Both the position numbers and the translations under genes were made by a program. A stretch of DNA of 64,000 nt from the NCBI GenBank assembly GCA_037576215.1, contig JBANDB010000001.1:1054001-1118000 (forward strand). Direction: 5' to 3'. Positions 11,159 through 23,389 of this stretch are shown here, piece after piece; the first letter of the stretch is position 1, and each line of letters opens with the position of its first letter. The notes beneath the pieces were generated by a model, which was not told the DNA's origin, ran no database searches, and saw only the letters and a program-made list of their open reading frames with translations. This stretch comes from Armillaria gallica (lineage: Eukaryota > Basidiomycota > Agaricomycetes > Agaricales > Physalacriaceae).

Positions 11159-13307
11159 ATGATCATCTTCGATCCTAAGCTTCCTCTGACTGGTCACAAG
11201 GGACAAAAAGATTTTTCAGAGACTGTGCTAGCGGAGGTTCCACTTGAAATTTTCATCGAGGTGCAGCACTCAATTTGACGGTCAAAAATGACACTCAGTG
11301 GCACATAGATATTCTCGTACCTTGACCCTGTCGACCTACTACGACTCGCAAGAACGACACGGCAGTTCACAAAATTTCTGTTGAGTCCCTCGGTTGATAG
11401 CATACGGTTATGGCGTGCTGCTCGAGCACGTATATTCGGTCCGGTCGATCTGCTCGGGATGAGCGAACCTCACTATGCAGATTTGGTATTTGAGCGACAC
11501 TGCAACGTGCGTGTACTGCGTAATGCGATTTACTATCTAAAAGTAAGGCGATGACAGTACTGCGCGTCAGATACGAGTTCAGAGATCGTGTGGCGAGCCT
11601 TCAAGCGCGTGTGCAGAACTTGCATGTTGAAGCTGTAAGTTGTAAGCTGCCTCCGCCACACTCTTTCTTTGGCTGAGATACTTATTCCAAAGCCATGTCG
11701 ATTTCGCGGCGCTACTCGCCAACGACGAAACTGCAGTACTCGGGCAACTTGTACAAAACAGATCGCAGCTTCCCTTCATGGAAAGCCAACGGGTTCTATT
11801 CAAAGCTGGTGGGCCTTGTCGGTATCTTGTCACAATCAGCTTATTTTTGTTGTCATATTAGACGTCCGAGGCTTTGACGGATATTTTTTGCCTGACATGG
11901 TGAATTATGCTCGAGAATATGCTTCTTTGGGCGGGAACAGACAAGCTATTCGCCGTTGGGTACGCAAGACTACTCAAGACTATAGTCAACACCAGCGAGT
12001 AAGGAGAATAGGAACTTATATCATCATACCATCACTAACTCAATACATCGTCCATCGTAGCTTGTTCACATGGCTCGTGGCTGGTTCTTCGATCATGAAG
12101 AGGCGCATAAGGCTTCCCAGAGAAGGCATATGATCGAAGAACGCGTCCTTGAGTGAGTGAGTATACCGTCTGATGTCCCTCATGCTGATGCCTTTTCTCA
12201 GAGTGTATGAAAGGCTATTTTTACTCGGCTGGCAGACCGAGCTTGATTTGATGCCCACTAACTTAATAGAGGGGCATTCGCTAGTAAATAGGCCAGAGGA
12301 ACTTACCGATGAAGGTCTGTTGCTCTTTTAGTTTCGAACCATCGCGCTTATGCCTGTCCTCAAATAAGCGTGGTCCACCATGGAGCCTGTTCTTGTTGCT
12401 ATCCTTCAACACCACAGAGAGGAGCGCTTGGTCTTTGAACGGTTTAACGCAGTCCGACTCCTTTTAACAGTCGCTCTCAAAAGATATCTCATCGCGGAAT
12501 CAGCAACATTTGCACCTGATTGGGTAACCTTGGCGTCTATAGACGACTTCAAAAAGATTCTTTCCATACCTCTCAACGTACGGATGACGAGGCACAGTTT
12601 CACTTCGTTGATCGTCCGACTTCCGGAGATAATTTCTCGATGGAAATCGCAACAGCATGCCAGGTATCTGGGTATGCTCCGACAGGCGACGCAAACAAAG
12701 GTTGGAGACTCAGATCTTTATCTCGCTACGAGCACTTTTCGGTGTAAAGCGTGCCAACAGCCAGTTATGTATCCGAAGGTCCTCATTCATGAATGTAACG
12801 AGATGTTAAATCGCAGGTCCCAATGTCCTTCCAGGGCACAAGATTTCCCATGGATTAACCCACCGTCCTGGATACATTTTGACTCCAAAGCATCTGATGC
12901 TGCTCGGTCTATGGTGACAGTTTGTGGGTTTGACCCCGCGGTCGCTACTTACACACAAATGAATCTCCTCCATCCTTTATTGGAATGTCTTGGTATCCAC
13001 AATGCCGAAATAAGACCAATTATGTGGTGGCAGCAAATGGTATGTGACCTCCACGTTTCCATTTCACATCTATTATCTTGCTAATTTAATGCCAAAGCTC
13101 GTACACGCTACGCATCATGTGGAGGCGCCCCAAGGATTTCGGTTGGTGGAGCGTGATGATAACGTTAAAACCGAAAAGCTTGAAAGCTTGTCGGAGTTCG
13201 ACTGGCAAGAGTTCTACAGGGAAGGGGGAAAGAACCGCTTCAAGTGCCTTATCTGCTCTGAAGTATGCGAATCGCCGATGCTTAGAGGGCATATGGAGAC
13301 AATGTGA
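11159..13307 (+). CDS. F-box protein with zinc-binding-like motifs
   Basis: Nine exons join in frame: 11159-11260, 11309-11506, 11558-11634, 11678-11808, 11862-11998, 12061-12152, 12202-12314, 12369-13039 and 13098-13307. They give 576 residues. The F-box lies at about residues 28-70: VPLEIFIEIFSYLDPVDLLR then RLWRAARAR. A Cys pair near 100 (CNYC) and another near 121 (CRTC) look like a zinc-binding knuckle, as in many basidiomycete F-box proteins. The C-terminus has a further CLIC followed by a conserved His. F-box proteins recruit substrates to SCF ubiquitin ligases through Skp1; the target here is unknown. All phases match and no frame break was seen. The gene is isolated, with kilobases free of genes on both sides. 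Confidence 0.88.
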
Positions 13308-15996
13308 GTAGGTCGTTGGTGGACTAGACCGCGTTAAACTTAAGCTTCCCTACCAGCCATCCAGGCTGTACTGTTGCCGAAATGGCATTGGGAAGTGTCC
13401 ACATCGCGGACACTTCCTTTCCCGTTCTATATATCACCCTTCCGCGAATGGTTCCTAGCCGCAGGCGTAAAATTTCAGCACCGCGCCGTATCAGAGGTTC
13501 ACCGTAAGATGTGCTTACTACGCTCACTATGTATAATACAGATATTTTTTTGTCAACCTTGTTACACGAGACCATCTTTCCTGCTTCCCGCAGGGCGATC
13601 CGCGGCACCTGCCTCCGTCTCCGTCTCCGTCTCCTACTCTACGCCTGTGGCGCCAACGGACTTTTCTTCTGTTAAAATTTGACCCATGCTTGAAAGGTCG
13701 CCCCGGCGACATAAGAATGTCTGCGTGATGAAACACAGTCGCCGTCGTAGCCGTCGTGGGCCGCTGCACGAAGGAACGCAGGTCTGGGTTGCCGCTCAGC
13801 GAATTGAGCGGCTGAAACGGCCATGTTGCGCAAGGGTAGCGGCGGTGTGCGACCAAGGTAGTCGGACACAATATTTCGGCGCAAGTGAAAACATAGACAA
13901 TCGAAATACGAAGGTTGAGCTCTCAGGACAGGATGTTCACTTGTTAGACGGTCTCTTTCTTTACATGTCTTTTACCACGTACAGGTTGGAAAAGGATAAA
14001 GCCCGACATGGACGGAAGGCACTCGGGCACACGAGGGTGGTCTCACCAATGTTAAGTTCCTAAATTGCGCGTAAATTATAACCACCGACCTGCAATACTG
14101 GTCGTTATCCCACCAGATCCCGTTACTGCGCGGGTCTGCAAAATATACAAGATGCCCCTTTCATTTCTTCCTCGGTACCGTGATGCAGGGAGCAAGGCAG
14201 CCTCGCGGGAATGTACCACGCGAGTTTCTCTATGGGAATGGACTCCGAATAATCCAGATCTGGACGGGGCTGGTGCGCGGTGAATTCATCCGCCACGAGG
14301 TTCCCTGAAGTTCCTGCTTGTTCCTGCAACGAGGACGTTCGACACCTTCGCGGCCCCTTGAATAAATCCCTCATATCGTCGCCGTTCTAACTTTGATATC
14401 GGGAGACGAGGGTCATTCCAAGATTCCTGCTTAGCTATCATCACTCAAAATATGCGAGCATATGACTTTTGAAGGGGTTGGGTGAGCGAGAGAACCCGGC
14501 AGCCGGCTATCACGCGTCTTGCCATTTCGGATCCAATTCCGACATCCGCAATGTTCAACAGCTGTTGTACTTGTATCGATTCACTTGGGATAAACTGTAA
14601 ACTGCCGGCCGTAAAGTCGTCTTGACTCGGTACTACTTGGTGAGTTCTTGGACATGTCACTGGACTCGAGGCCATGCATCTGGCTGATCATGGACGTCGA
14701 CACCAAGTCCGAGGCGATTCCCAAGTGACTGAAATCACAATCAATTTAATTAAGCGACTTGGCGACGAAAAGCACGACAGACATCTCTTGGCTCGTTTGT
14801 TGTATGTCGCTCTATGTCCTGTGAAGTTGAGGCTCCTTCTCGAATCCACAGTGAAAAGCGAGAATTGAGGTATTTGTTCCCAAACAATTACTGTTGTGAT
14901 CCAGCTCCAAAGATGGCATTCTATCCCCGTGGCTATCGCCGTCACGACCCATCTCCAGTAGTTGAGTCACCAGTCTTAGAAGACAAGCGCTACCTTTACT
15001 GTGGATCCAGCAGGCCGGTTTTCGCAATAATTAAAGATGAATCTATTCGCACCCCCTCAGCTTATGGGGATGCGGATTCCTAGAGTTTCGACGCCCCTTC
15101 CCGGTTCTTCAGTACATTCTGTGACGAGCTTCACCTTCCCGTCCATCAACGCCCAGTTTCTGATGGTACCCGGCTTGACGGTATCAGGTGTAACAGATTA
15201 CAGACCGAACTCCCCTCCTGGAAATCGCCCTACAAATGGCTCCACTATCATCAATAGCTATAACAATTGATTTGCTGCTTGCATTATGTCGGGAGCAAGT
15301 GATATCTTGAGATATTCTATGCCGTTGCCGCTGCGCGCTGATCTCATCTGTGATACAACAGCCGTTATGATTCCGCGGTAATTCAGTCATCGGGCTGCCT
15401 TTGTAACACGATGATAGCAAGGTATCGCCTCGCGACTTTTTTTGCTTAAGGACAGAGACCTACCAGCTTTAAATTCAATGGTGCGGTGCCGACGTATGAA
15501 CCAAGCTAACCATGATGACGCTAAGATTTACCAAAGTGATTCAGATTTTTGTGTTCCGTTTGTATGCACTAACTACATCTGTGCTATATACAAAGCAGTG
15601 CGCAAGTCAATTACGCATGAATAATAACATAAGGGCGGATAATTGAATAGATAGCGTATACGATAGCGATGCACTTTAATGTGCATATTGTAATGGATAA
15701 TAAACTGATTTAAAGAACGTGTAGTCCATGCGTACAAGGAGAAGCGGAAACCGATATGATGAAATGTATAAGTACAGCATATTGAATAACGGCAGACGCC
15801 AACGAGCGTGAGCATAGTAAATGTGGTGAATTATAAGATAATGTCGAAGTGTGTCCCGCGCATCGGAGATGGATCGGTTAGCAATGCAACCCGGAAGTCG
15901 ACGAGGACAAATTATAAGATAGAGTGAAGGTCGCATGAAAGCGAAATGATCATCTGTGGGAGGGAATTAGATCGCTGAAGAGTTCCAGACAAAAAA
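13308..15996. other. Gene-poor region with a short (GTCTCC)n repeat
   Basis: A small hexamer repeat (GTCTCC) lies near 13610-13632. Minus-strand frames at 14445-14945 have some coding look, but I recognise no family and cannot build a gene from them. Confidence 0.35.
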
Positions 15997-17204
15997 TCAA
16001 ACATACGACGATCGACGAGGTAAGAGTGTAACCACTCGGCTCGCCTTAACTTCGCGGCCAGTTTTTCCAAAGTATCGCTCAGACTGGAAGGACCAATGGA
16101 GCGATCCGACAATCCAGTCCGCTAATCCTTGCACATATATGGCAACTTCGCGATCGATCCGTTCGCCCCAAGACGGCAGTTGCGTCCTGTCGTAGTTAAA
16201 CCGGTCGATAGCTTGTTTGCACAAGTCTCCCACAAAGTCCACGGCGGACTGTAGGTCTAGCCCCTGCTCGTTCATAACAACGGGAATCATGTTGTGGGTA
16301 TCGCCCTTGGATTGCTCGACATTGTATGAGAAAATATCCTAAAAAGGTATGTCCATCTATCAATACGCGTGTTCGGATTCAGGCTCGGAGATGAAGAACA
16401 TACATTAGACCATGTCACTAGATCATTAGCTGCCTCGCCGAGACCACGGATTAGATCGTGGTCCATTACTTCGTCCGGGATATCAAGGTTGTAGGCGTAC
16501 TCGATCAGAACAAAGGACGTCTTGCACCCTGCGAGCAATGTTAGGACGCTGGAAGGTTCTGATCTTGAGATAAACGAACCAGATGTGTCTCGCCTAAGGG
16601 CAATATAAGATTCGAGATCAGGAATGGCTCCCGCCTGCCGATCGTGAGCCTGCTCCGTGACACTCTGGAAAAAAAAGTCGAAAGTCTCGATAAAGCGTTG
16701 TTGTGTTCCTGGAGAAGCCGTCTGTATGAGACGACGCCAGTAGCTAAAAATCATATGTCAGCGCCACGGCGTGTAGAACCCGGTGTGAATGACATACTCT
16801 TTCGTCATCTTGGATACACGAGTAGGGGAATGATAAGAATGTGGGTGGTAGAGGGTGTTGAGAACGACATCGGCTGTCGTCTGGGTCCCGCTTTTGTCCA
16901 TATCGTCCGAGAGATTGTCCAAATGGAATAGGTATGTGAGGAAGTCATTGCAGACCCTAAGCTGGGGGCACGCCGCTCCAGGGTAGCACATCGCGGAAAG
17001 CAACCCGCACTTCAAGCCATGGTAATTGGCGCGTTTTTGTCCCATCAGATTGCCGCTGGTGAATAGCCATCTCTTGGTTTCTGATGTGACTTGCTTTCGG
17101 TGCCGACTGACGCTGATGTCAAAGGTGCAATGCGAGACGAGGTCGGGTAGGATGAATTTTGTGGGGATAGGCGTAGGTGCCTGCACGTAAGACGCGACTG
17201 ACAT
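15997..17204 (-). CDS. Sesquiterpene synthase (terpene cyclase, basidiomycete type)
   Basis: Four exons (17204-16798, 16743-16580, 16528-16404, 16338-15997) encode 345 residues, the normal size for class I fungal cyclases. The first Mg2+-binding motif is D96-N-L-S-D100, a DNxxD form of the usual DDxxD/DExxD. The second, NSE, is complete: N232-D-I-F-S236-Y-N-V-E240. An Arg-Tyr pair (R320-Y321) near the C-terminus is the expected diphosphate sensor. The enzyme should ionise farnesyl diphosphate and cyclise it in the cytosol; the product cannot be read from sequence. The ATG at 17204 is the first in frame, and the hydrophobic reading upstream has no ATG. A TATA-like site sits about 125 bases upstream. 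MFS and GMC genes lie within 9 kb on the right. Confidence 0.93.
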
Positions 17205-17326
17205 AGGTGAAAGCAAGGACAAGAAAGCAGACAAGAAAACGAGTAAAGCGGGATAGAAATGAGAAAGGCGGAAAGGAGAAATGGACGGTAACTGAGGAAG
17301 GTGGATAGAAAGAAAGTCTTTACTGA

Positions 17327-17338
17327 CCTTTTATATGG
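17327..17338 (-). promoter_or_regulatory. TATA-like element of the sesquiterpene synthase
   Basis: The minus strand reads CCATATAAAAGG, a strong TATA match about 125 bases before the ATG at 17204, leaving room for a leader of roughly 90 bases. Confidence 0.5.
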
Positions 17339-19621
17339 CCGTATGTGATCGGACAGATTCAAATCCGGCCCATACTGGTCTCTTTCGGTAGATTTCTATT
17401 TTGGAACTATACCTTTCTGCCTCCCTCGTTTTACGAGAAAGGTACAATTCCGAGAATTAGCTCCCGATCCGAAAATATCGACCTGCCTGCAGAAGCATTT
17501 TGACTCCATTGCTGAAGGGGAAAGCAGCAATCATTACCGAAATCATTAGGCGACTAGGTCTGGAAGTAAAAATTCACACAGATCTAGTAGATCGACCAGA
17601 CAAATGTATAGCATTAGGGTTGGCGCGGTCCAGAGATCCAGGACTGACGGGAGATCTTCTACCCTGAGTCTTGAGCTGCAACACGTACCAAGCCGCGCAG
17701 TTAGGTGCCCGTACCTGTTACAGTACCCGCGTTGCGATGTGCGCCAGCTGCTCTGTAGGCACAGCAGCAGCATTTTCTTTGTCATGGGGAATGTGGAGAG
17801 ATTCCATGTGTTGACCAAGCAATGAAGGAAAAACAGATATCGCAACTGCGACGGAAACATGATAGACGTGCAAACAATTGATCCCGAGCCAACCCCGGCC
17901 GTCTTCCCACGCCCACGATTGGTCACGTCAACGGTTGCCTCATTAGGTTCAACCGTTTTTTGCGGGGAGGCTGGCGGGGGTGGCGGATTGCAAGGATCCT
18001 CGCCTTGCACTCATGAACACGATGCAGAATGCAAAGCTACCATGGCATATCAGCCACAATGATTGGATTTTCCCCCAGTCAAGTCGCCATAGATCGCGAA
18101 AGAACATAACAAGCGGTAACCTAAGCACAATCGCCGCTCATCCGTTGTGTGAAAACTCTGCTCTCCTTGGGCATCAGTATGGAGACAGTTTTACCCGCGC
18201 CAATCGTGTCAATCTCGGCAACGCGGGGCGGGTCTTACAAATATTTCTCGGATCGTGTTCGCGATTCTGTCCATTAAGCGAGGCGCTTCAAACCATCTAG
18301 TAATGGGAAGGTCTCGTCGTGACAGAGAAAGAAATACTGTAGATGTGGACCTACCACTAGCAGAAGAAGTCGGTCAATGCTGGGGCTTCGTGTACTTCGA
18401 CTTAATGAGCACACTTCGGCTAGATTCACCGGATCCATTCCTTTATGCTTTCAATACGTGGGGGAGTTACTATTAGATGTTCGACGACGGCGCTCAGGGC
18501 CAGCGGGGGTACGCTCACCGGGAAAATACCGGGGTGTTTTCCCGCCGGAAAGCAATATTCCACGTCGTCCGGGGCGGCCTAAGGCAGTTCTAAGGCGTCA
18601 CATAAACGTAACTCGTCGATGATCCGTCTACCCGCCCCGTCAATGTCGCCGTGTGCTGCGGAATATGCCGCCCTTTTGCTAGCAAGCTTTACGGTAGAAA
18701 CCATCTAAACCCGTAAGAAATGGCCTGTACTGTTGGCGGACTCAAGATACTGATGCGTTGTATGAAAAGGTGCCTGATGTGTACGAGATAGACCCCATTG
18801 CCATCGATTCTTCCTCCACTGCGACAGGTTTGGTGTGGAGCCACATACGCATCTGGAATGGTACACCCGGCGTGATAGTTGAAGCGCAGGTTGCTCACCG
18901 CCGCTGGCTCGACGTCCAGAGACCATGGGCACCTCGTTAATTTCGAACTCGGTCTCGGACAAATTCAGGTTCCACTCAACGTCCACTGGATAATGAAATT
19001 CTACGCGAAGAAAAAAGGGCTTGAGCACGTGTAACCAATAATAGTTAGGTTAATACCTGGCGGGGATTGAAACGATCCTAATCGTTTCGACACACACATT
19101 TCTCCTCGATGTGAAGGAGTATGATAGGCCTGCTTAAACGGTTCTGATTGGGATCATCAGTCAGTGATAATGAATAATGGATTGATATTCACATGTGAAG
19201 CGGGCCGAGATTCGGTACCGACAAGACCGCACAGCAGAATGGAAACGGGGACGTTGTACAGAACAATCTGTACAGTTGAAGAAAACATATCGGGTCCGTT
19301 TCAGGAACGTTCTGGGTTACCATCGACACAGCCACATTTCATTTCCCGACAAAACCTTGAAACCACAAATAGCCGGCGGCAGACATTTTTTGGAAATATC
19401 GAGCGCACATCCTGCACTACCGAGTCTTGCAACCATCCACTAGTCTTCAGGCTTTTTCGAAAATGCGTCGCGGCAGCATCCAAGCCTATACAAGACCAGA
19501 TAATACTGAGACAGTTCTCCCGGAATGATGTAATCGCATCAACATTTGGGGCAAAGGGTTTGGTCCTGATTTTGTCCAAATTTGTTCGTTACCGTTGACG
19601 TCGTCCTTTGCGCTGTGCGCG
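17339..19621. other. Intergenic region between terpene synthase and MFS genes
   Basis: These 2.3 kb presumably hold the divergent promoters of both genes. A 154-codon minus-strand frame at 17546-18010 and a minus-strand frame at 18705-19028 match no known family. No gene is called. Confidence 0.35.
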
Positions 19622-22600
19622 ATGACTACACCTCGAGCAAACCGGATTCCGCTACCACACAGGTCGTTCGGCGTAGACGAGTCGGCTCTCGACGACGAGA
19701 ATGATACGCCCCAGCGTGACGGGTCGTCTTTACGCAGAGTTCTTGGTCGAATTTCGTTTGGCAACAGCATGCGTCGACCAAGTTTCGCTTCAAGATTGAG
19801 AGCAGGGGCCGACTCGCCAGCTCCATCGGAGAGGCCACCGGTGCCCACGGTAATGCAGCCTGCTGGGGAAGTGTATCAGACGCCACTGCCAATACTCTCC
19901 ATGATTGTTCTGTCCATCGTGCGTCGTCGTTCGCATTTTTCCTATTCGTTATCTCATCGTGTTCCATAGACCATGCTGGGAGAATTCTTATCTGCAAACG
20001 TGTCGACGCCGTTCTTGTTATTCATGGTTAAAGGCCAGTTAGATCCGGTGTGCGGCTCTGTCGATCTAACGAAGGATTTTAGGCTTCGGTGTGCTCACTG
20101 ATGAGGCTGAAATCGCATTTTGGACGGGTGTATTAGGTATACTTCGGTCTTTACTAATGATTCTCACAGAGTAACTCACTAAACGCTTGTAGTATCAACA
20201 TTCTTCTTGACTCAGTTCCTCACGTCACTGCTTTGGGTTCGTTCTATTCACCAGTGGCGTAGTCACCTTCTTGTTCACGGTCCTCATGCTCTTTTATCCT
20301 CCAGGCTACCGTAGCTGATAAGCACGGGAGAAGAGCGGTTCTAGTGATATCTCTCCTCGGCAGTGCATTGACTTGTGCCATCTTCGGTACTTGCACTACT
20401 TTGCAGCAAGCCATATGCGTAAGGTTATTGCAAGGTATATTTGCCGGAGCCGTCGGCGTTGCTCGAGGGTCTATCTCTTTCGTCACCGATGCAAGTAATG
20501 AAGGTAGAGCTTACGCTATTCTGGGGTGCGTCTTCCCGAGACGCCGGTTTACTATGAAATATAATCTCAAATGTTATGTAGATTTTGCTGGGGTTTCGGT
20601 GGTGTGGCGGGGGCCATCATCGGAGGAACTTGTCAGTGTTCTGCAGTCTGCTGATAGCCATCTAACGGTACTTGTCAGTCGAAAGCCCAGCCCTGAAATG
20701 GCCCGGAACGTTTGACTCCTTCCCTTTATTCGTAAATTATCCGTACCTCCTACCGTGTGCAATGGCGGCGGCGATCACCTTTACAGGTTCGGTTATTTTT
20801 CCCTTGGTGTGTGCAGGCACCTCATGACCGTACTCGTTTTCAGGTTCCGTTCTCGCGTGTTTCCTGGGCCCCGATGGCGGGCCTAGGGAAGGGGCTATTC
20901 GCCTCATGCCTGAGAAGGTTGATATGCACCCACCAATCCCAGAGGAAGAATCCATACCACCGAGTCCGATCTTCGACGACGAGGATCAACAACCCACCAC
21001 ACTTACAGGGTCTATGCGGAAAAAGCTTTCCCAAAAGCTCTCCGGCTACTTCGCCTCTCGAGTATATGACGCTCAAGACAGAATTAACAGCGGTTCGTCC
21101 GTAACTCCACACCCCCTGTACCGCTGGCTGCCGGACCGAAATTAAGAACTGCATCCAGGACAAGTCGTATTAATGGGTCAGCTTATGGGTACGGTAGCTA
21201 TAGGAACAGGTTGGCGAGCAATGCGACAACGACTGTGAGAGCAAGACATGGCAGCATGGCAAGCTCCTTGCGGCGACGACGAGGAAGTAATCTCGACGGA
21301 CATCGAGAATCACAAGCTAGTGAAAGTAATGACCTTAATTTTGCTCAGAGGTTACTTATGGCCAACGAGAACGCGGTCACCAACATTGCGGATCTGTGGG
21401 TCGCTGCTGCCATGAACGTCGACAACGAGGATCCGTTTGAAAGTGATACTGAGATGGGATCTGACGAGGATTCCGGTGAGGAGGCTTTGGATGCAGAAGA
21501 AAACGCGGAGCATGTTCTCGTCGATGACGACGCTATATCAGCATATATTACCTCGACGCCAACGCGCCGCAGTCGGCGAGCTTCCAGTAATGCAATACCC
21601 ATTGCCCGTCGATCTTCTAACGCACGCGGGTCTATCCGGCCTCTTCGACTTGGTTCGCCACGCCTTCCTTCCAGCCCTTGGCCTATTCCTGAGCGACAGG
21701 CTTCGTTTTCTCAGCCATTAGAAGGCACACACATATCGCGTCGGTTCTCCAACGCTCCTTCCATCTTCTCTCATCCTGGTGTCAAAACCCCAGCTGCCGT
21801 TCTAGATGCACAGCAACTACTCGCTGCAGATGCCGAGACTGCTGCTGCAAATTCCCTCGCGCCAATCGTAGAATCAAGAAGGGTGTCGCAAATCGATGGC
21901 CAAGTTGACGTGGAGTCCCTGACAGAGAAACCGGCTTCATTGTCGTCTCAATTGCCCATTATGATCATTGTGCAGTACGGACTGCTGGCGCTTCATTCCA
22001 CAACGCACGACCAGGTCTTCATGTCATATCTTGTAACGTGAGTCATCAGATGGGCAAATTAAGGAGCAGTGTATGGTAACTTATTATTCGGACAGCGATT
22101 ATGATTCCGGAGGCCTGAATCTCAACGCTGGGCACTTCGCGCAGCTCAGTTGAGTTTTCAGTTCCTCGACAACCACTTTAGGCTGACGTATCTCCGATAG
22201 TTGCATTGATGTGTCTCTGCCAGATTGCGTACCAATTTTACCTCTATCCGTACGTTACCATTGTGTTAAGGTGACTCTCGGACTGATTGTATATTCATAT
22301 AGCAATATTGGGTGGGTTTCATGTCTTGGAGTCAAACAGCCAGGAACTAATCAACTATAGGCCGCCGCGAGGACGATTCTCCCATCTGGCCATGTTCAGA
22401 CTTGGTTCCTTGCTCTTCATCCCATCTTATCTCACGGTCGTACTTTATCGTGTACCGTTTGCTAGCGAGGAGAATGACGGCAACTTCATTCTGATGACGG
22501 GGCTTGCCATAAGCACGTAGGTTATAAGTCGATCTTAAGAGCTACTCTTTTGGCTAATGAAGCATTTTTAGCGCCCTACGGTTCTGCGGTTCCACCTTTG

Positions 22601-22946
22601 CGTATACTGCGGTCTCTATTCTGTTGAATTATAGTACGCATCATTCTGTCAACGCTATCTTTTACTGACCGATGAATGTGTTTTAGTGACGCCACCGAAT
22701 GCTGTCGGGTACGCGAATGGTATAGCCCAGAGTATAGTCAGTCTTGCCCGATGTCTGGGCCCTGTCTTAGGCGGATATGTGCGTTTTTTCTTTTTTGTTA
22801 GTCTACATCTCGTAACGAGATGCTGATATGTTTCTTAGCTCTGGTCTGTGAGTATCGAGGGGAATCCTAATGGGTATCCCCTTGGTTTCATTGCGTGTGC
22901 CGGCGCATGCGCATTGGCGTTGTTACATAGTATGCTTATTCGATGA
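19622..22946 (+). CDS. Major facilitator superfamily transporter with large central acidic loop
   Basis: About sixteen exons join in frame. The N-terminal 90 residues are polar and Ser/Arg-rich. Next come helices with the MFS signature (ATVADKHGRRAVL after helix 2) and the loop LGFCWGFGGVAGAIIGGT, typical of antiporter-type MFS proteins. A cytosolic loop of more than 300 residues follows, rich in Asp, Glu, Arg and Ser. The C-terminal half has YDSGGLNLNAGHFAQL, PPRGRFSHLAMFRLG and NAVGYANGIAQS. I place it near the tetracycline-antiporter/ZIF-like branch common in basidiomycetes; the substrate is unknown. Oddities are a 9-base micro-exon (22303-22311) and one intron that seems to start with GC (20034-20082). 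It stands between the cyclase and the oxidase, so export of a terpenoid is possible but inferred. Confidence 0.85.
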
Positions 22947-23389
22947 ACGCTTTCGACCATGTAGAGGTTTCTTCTTTCATTAATACTGTATCAACGCATA
23001 TAGATCTCTGTTCATGATCGACGTGATCCTAGATCGTCACCTACATGGTACCATACATATACACAAGCATTCGGACTTTGCTAGTAATCCTTCTCCACCC
23101 GGACTGTTGTTACAACCTAAATTATTATATTGCTTCGACTTCGATTCTTCCCTTCTGGCTCATTGCAGACGTCTTGCTTGCTTTCTCTGGACGATCATTT
23201 CGTCGCTACGCGATCATCGCATAAATGAATTGTCTCAAAAGCCCAAGCGTAAGGCCATTATGGCTCACTACAGGGGTATAAAATTTAATTCCGTCCTTCT
23301 GCAGCAGTGATCCCTGACCAATAACGGCCATATGCTATCTACAAAATACATAAAAAAATATATTACTACAATCCATACCGTCGAACGTT
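22947..23389. other. Shared 3' region of convergent MFS and GMC genes
   Basis: Both neighbours end here. It is A+T-rich near 23340-23370, as expected for 3' flanks. The plus-strand frame from 23014 has no family match. Confidence 0.4.

Noticed and set aside
13686..14063. 125-codon plus-strand ORF
   Set aside because: Basic, low-complexity start and no conserved motif.
14445..14945. Two minus-strand frames with partly protein-like composition
   Set aside because: No family recognised and no GT/AG junction joins them convincingly.
17546..18010. 154-codon minus-strand ORF
   Set aside because: Pro-rich start, Leu/Cys-rich end, no recognised domain; length alone is not enough.
18705..19028. Minus-strand ORF with beta-strand-like segment (VEFHYPVDVEWNLNLSETEF)
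   Set aside because: Interesting composition but no family and no upstream or downstream exons found.
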